Positions 63,173 to 64,000 of a stretch of DNA of 64,000 nucleotides are shown here, in pieces. The first letter of the stretch is position 1, and each line of letters starts with the position of its first letter. The notes under the pieces are model-generated. The model had not been told where the DNA came from and searched no databases. It saw only the letters and a list, made by a program, of their open reading frames with translations. A program made the translations under genes and the position numbers. Source of the DNA: Streptomyces goshikiensis (GTDB lineage Bacteria; Actinomycetota; Actinomycetes; Streptomycetales; Streptomycetaceae); the NCBI RefSeq assembly GCF_014650555.1, contig NZ_BMVE01000001.1, forward strand, positions 434,001 through 498,000, read 5' to 3'.

Positions 63173-64000
63173 TCAGCGCCAGCGGCCGATCTCGACGTTC
63201 TCCAGGACGCCGAGCGCGTCCGGCACGAGGACCGCGGCGGAGAAGTAGGCGGTGACCAGGTAGGAGATGATCGCCTGCTCGCTGATCCCCATGAAGCGGA
63301 CCGACATGCTCGGCTCGATCTCGTCCGGGATCCCGGGCTGGTGGAGGCCGACGACCCCGGACTCCTCCTCACCGGTGCGCATGCAGAGGATGGACGTCGT
63401 GCGCGCGTCGCTGATCGGGATCTTGCTGCTCGGGAAGATCGGCACGCCGCGCCAGGACGGCACCCGGTGGCCGCCGACGTCGATCGACTCGGGGTACAGG
63501 CCGCGCCGGTTGCACTCGCGGCCGAAGGCGGCGATGGCCTTGGGGTGGGCGAGGAACATCTTGGAACCGCGCCGCATGCTGAGCAGCTGGTCCATGTCGT
63601 CGGGGCTGGGCACGCCGTCGTGCGGCTGGATGCGCTGGTCGTAGTCGGCGTTGTGGAGCAGGCCGAAGTCGGTGTTGTTGAGCATCTCGTGCTCCTGGCG
63701 CTCCCGCAGCGCCTCGACCGTGAGCCGCAACTGCTGCTCGGTCTGGTTCATCGGCTGGTTGTACAGGTCGGCGACGCGCGTGTGCACCCGCAGGACCGTT
63801 TGCGCGATGGAGAGTTCGTACTCGCGCGGCTTGGCCTCGTAGTCCACGAAGGTGCCGGGCAGGACGGCCTCGCCCTGGTGGCCGGCGGAGAGGTCGATCG
63901 CGGCCTCGCCGTACTTGTTGGTCCGCTGGGCGGGCAGCGACCGTACGGACTCGACGTGCGCGCGCAGGCTGTCGACGCGGTCGGCGAGGAGCTGGAAGTC
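63173..64000 (-). CDS. Family 2B encapsulin shell protein, partial (5' end outside window)
   Basis: The frame is open to the right edge, so 276 codons of the C-terminal part are seen. An internal GTG at 63847 could be mistaken for the start, but translation continues across it without interruption ([22 protein letters not shown]). The first visible residues ([16 protein letters not shown]) fit the end of a cyclic-nucleotide-binding-like domain, which defines family 2B. The HK97-type shell fold follows, with [65 protein letters not shown] and the C-terminal [19 protein letters not shown]. It precedes the polyprenyl synthase gene in one operon. Confidence 0.9.
   Translation of the reverse strand, partial: DFQLLADRVDSLRAHVESVRSLPAQRTNKYGEAAIDLSAGHQGEAVLPGTFVDYEAKPREYELSIAQTVLRVHTRVADLYNQPMNQTEQQLRLTVEALRERQEHEMLNNTDFGLLHNADYDQRIQPHDGVPSPDDMDQLLSMRRGSKMFLAHPKAIAAFGRECNRRGLYPESIDVGGHRVPSWRGVPIFPSSKIPISDARTTSILCMRTGEEESGVVGLHQPGIPDEIEPSMSVRFMGISEQAIISYLVTAYFSAAVLVPDALGVLENVEIGRWR

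Noticed and set aside
63173..63847. Encapsulin gene as complete from GTG 63847
   Set aside because: The frame continues to the window edge with sequence matching family 2B proteins, so the gene is truncated by the window, not short.

Overview
The window is very GC-rich, its genes have strongly G/C-biased third codon positions, and many start with GTG or TTG. It carries families typical of filamentous actinomycetes: a conservon, a Ni-superoxide dismutase with SodX, mycobacterial-type 2-oxoglutarate dehydrogenase (Kgd), snapalysin, an XRE/DUF397 pair, and a family 2B encapsulin. A Streptomyces chromosome is by far the best fit. The order Ni-SOD / amino-acid ABC transporter / malic enzyme together with Kgd / two-component system / Lon / conservon / RodA-PBP resembles, from memory, the conserved core around SCO5250-SCO5300 of S. 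coelicolor.

Layout. 1-5.4 kb: end of a conserved protein, a sensor kinase, a long near-palindrome, a TetR regulator with a small downstream gene, and two divergent diiron proteins (AurF-like and ferritin-like). 5.5-11.3 kb: a RodA/PBP2 elongation pair, DUF6325, SHOCT and NlpC/P60 proteins, and DUF3515. 11.3-18.4 kb: a conservon (CvnA-B-C-D) ending in a StyA-like flavin monooxygenase, with a divergent PP2C-like gene. 18.4-27.4 kb: MarR, Lon (with a HspR-type operator), FUSC, a DUF4097 lipoprotein, rhodanese, XRE/DUF397, a GT39-like membrane protein and an emfourin-like lipoprotein. 27.7-33.7 kb: response regulator/sensor kinase and Kgd.

33.8-46.4 kb, all on the minus strand, is the most unusual region. 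In transcription order it encodes a trypsin-like/VMAP-C protein, a MoxR ATPase, a SAV_2336-type vWA protein, a small FxsA-like precursor peptide, an FxsB-type radical SAM cyclophane maturase, an HExxH putative peptide hydroxylase, and a TIR-STAND-TPR protein. This looks like a RiPP-maturation module joined to a vWA-MoxR-VMAP conflict module with two candidate effectors (protease and TIR).

46.5-55.1 kb: DUF6104, sodN/sodX, CGNR regulator, methyltransferase, polar amino-acid ABC transporter, malic enzyme and a quinone-oxidoreductase-like protein. 55.1-64 kb: a probably leaderless HTH/ClpN pair, PadR with DUF4097, an intergenic REP-like array, LysR/snapalysin, a zinc ribbon, a RibD-type reductase, GNAT, and finally a polyprenyl synthase beside a family 2B encapsulin shell gene that runs off the right edge. 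No rRNA, tRNA, CRISPR array, IS element or phage gene was recognised.
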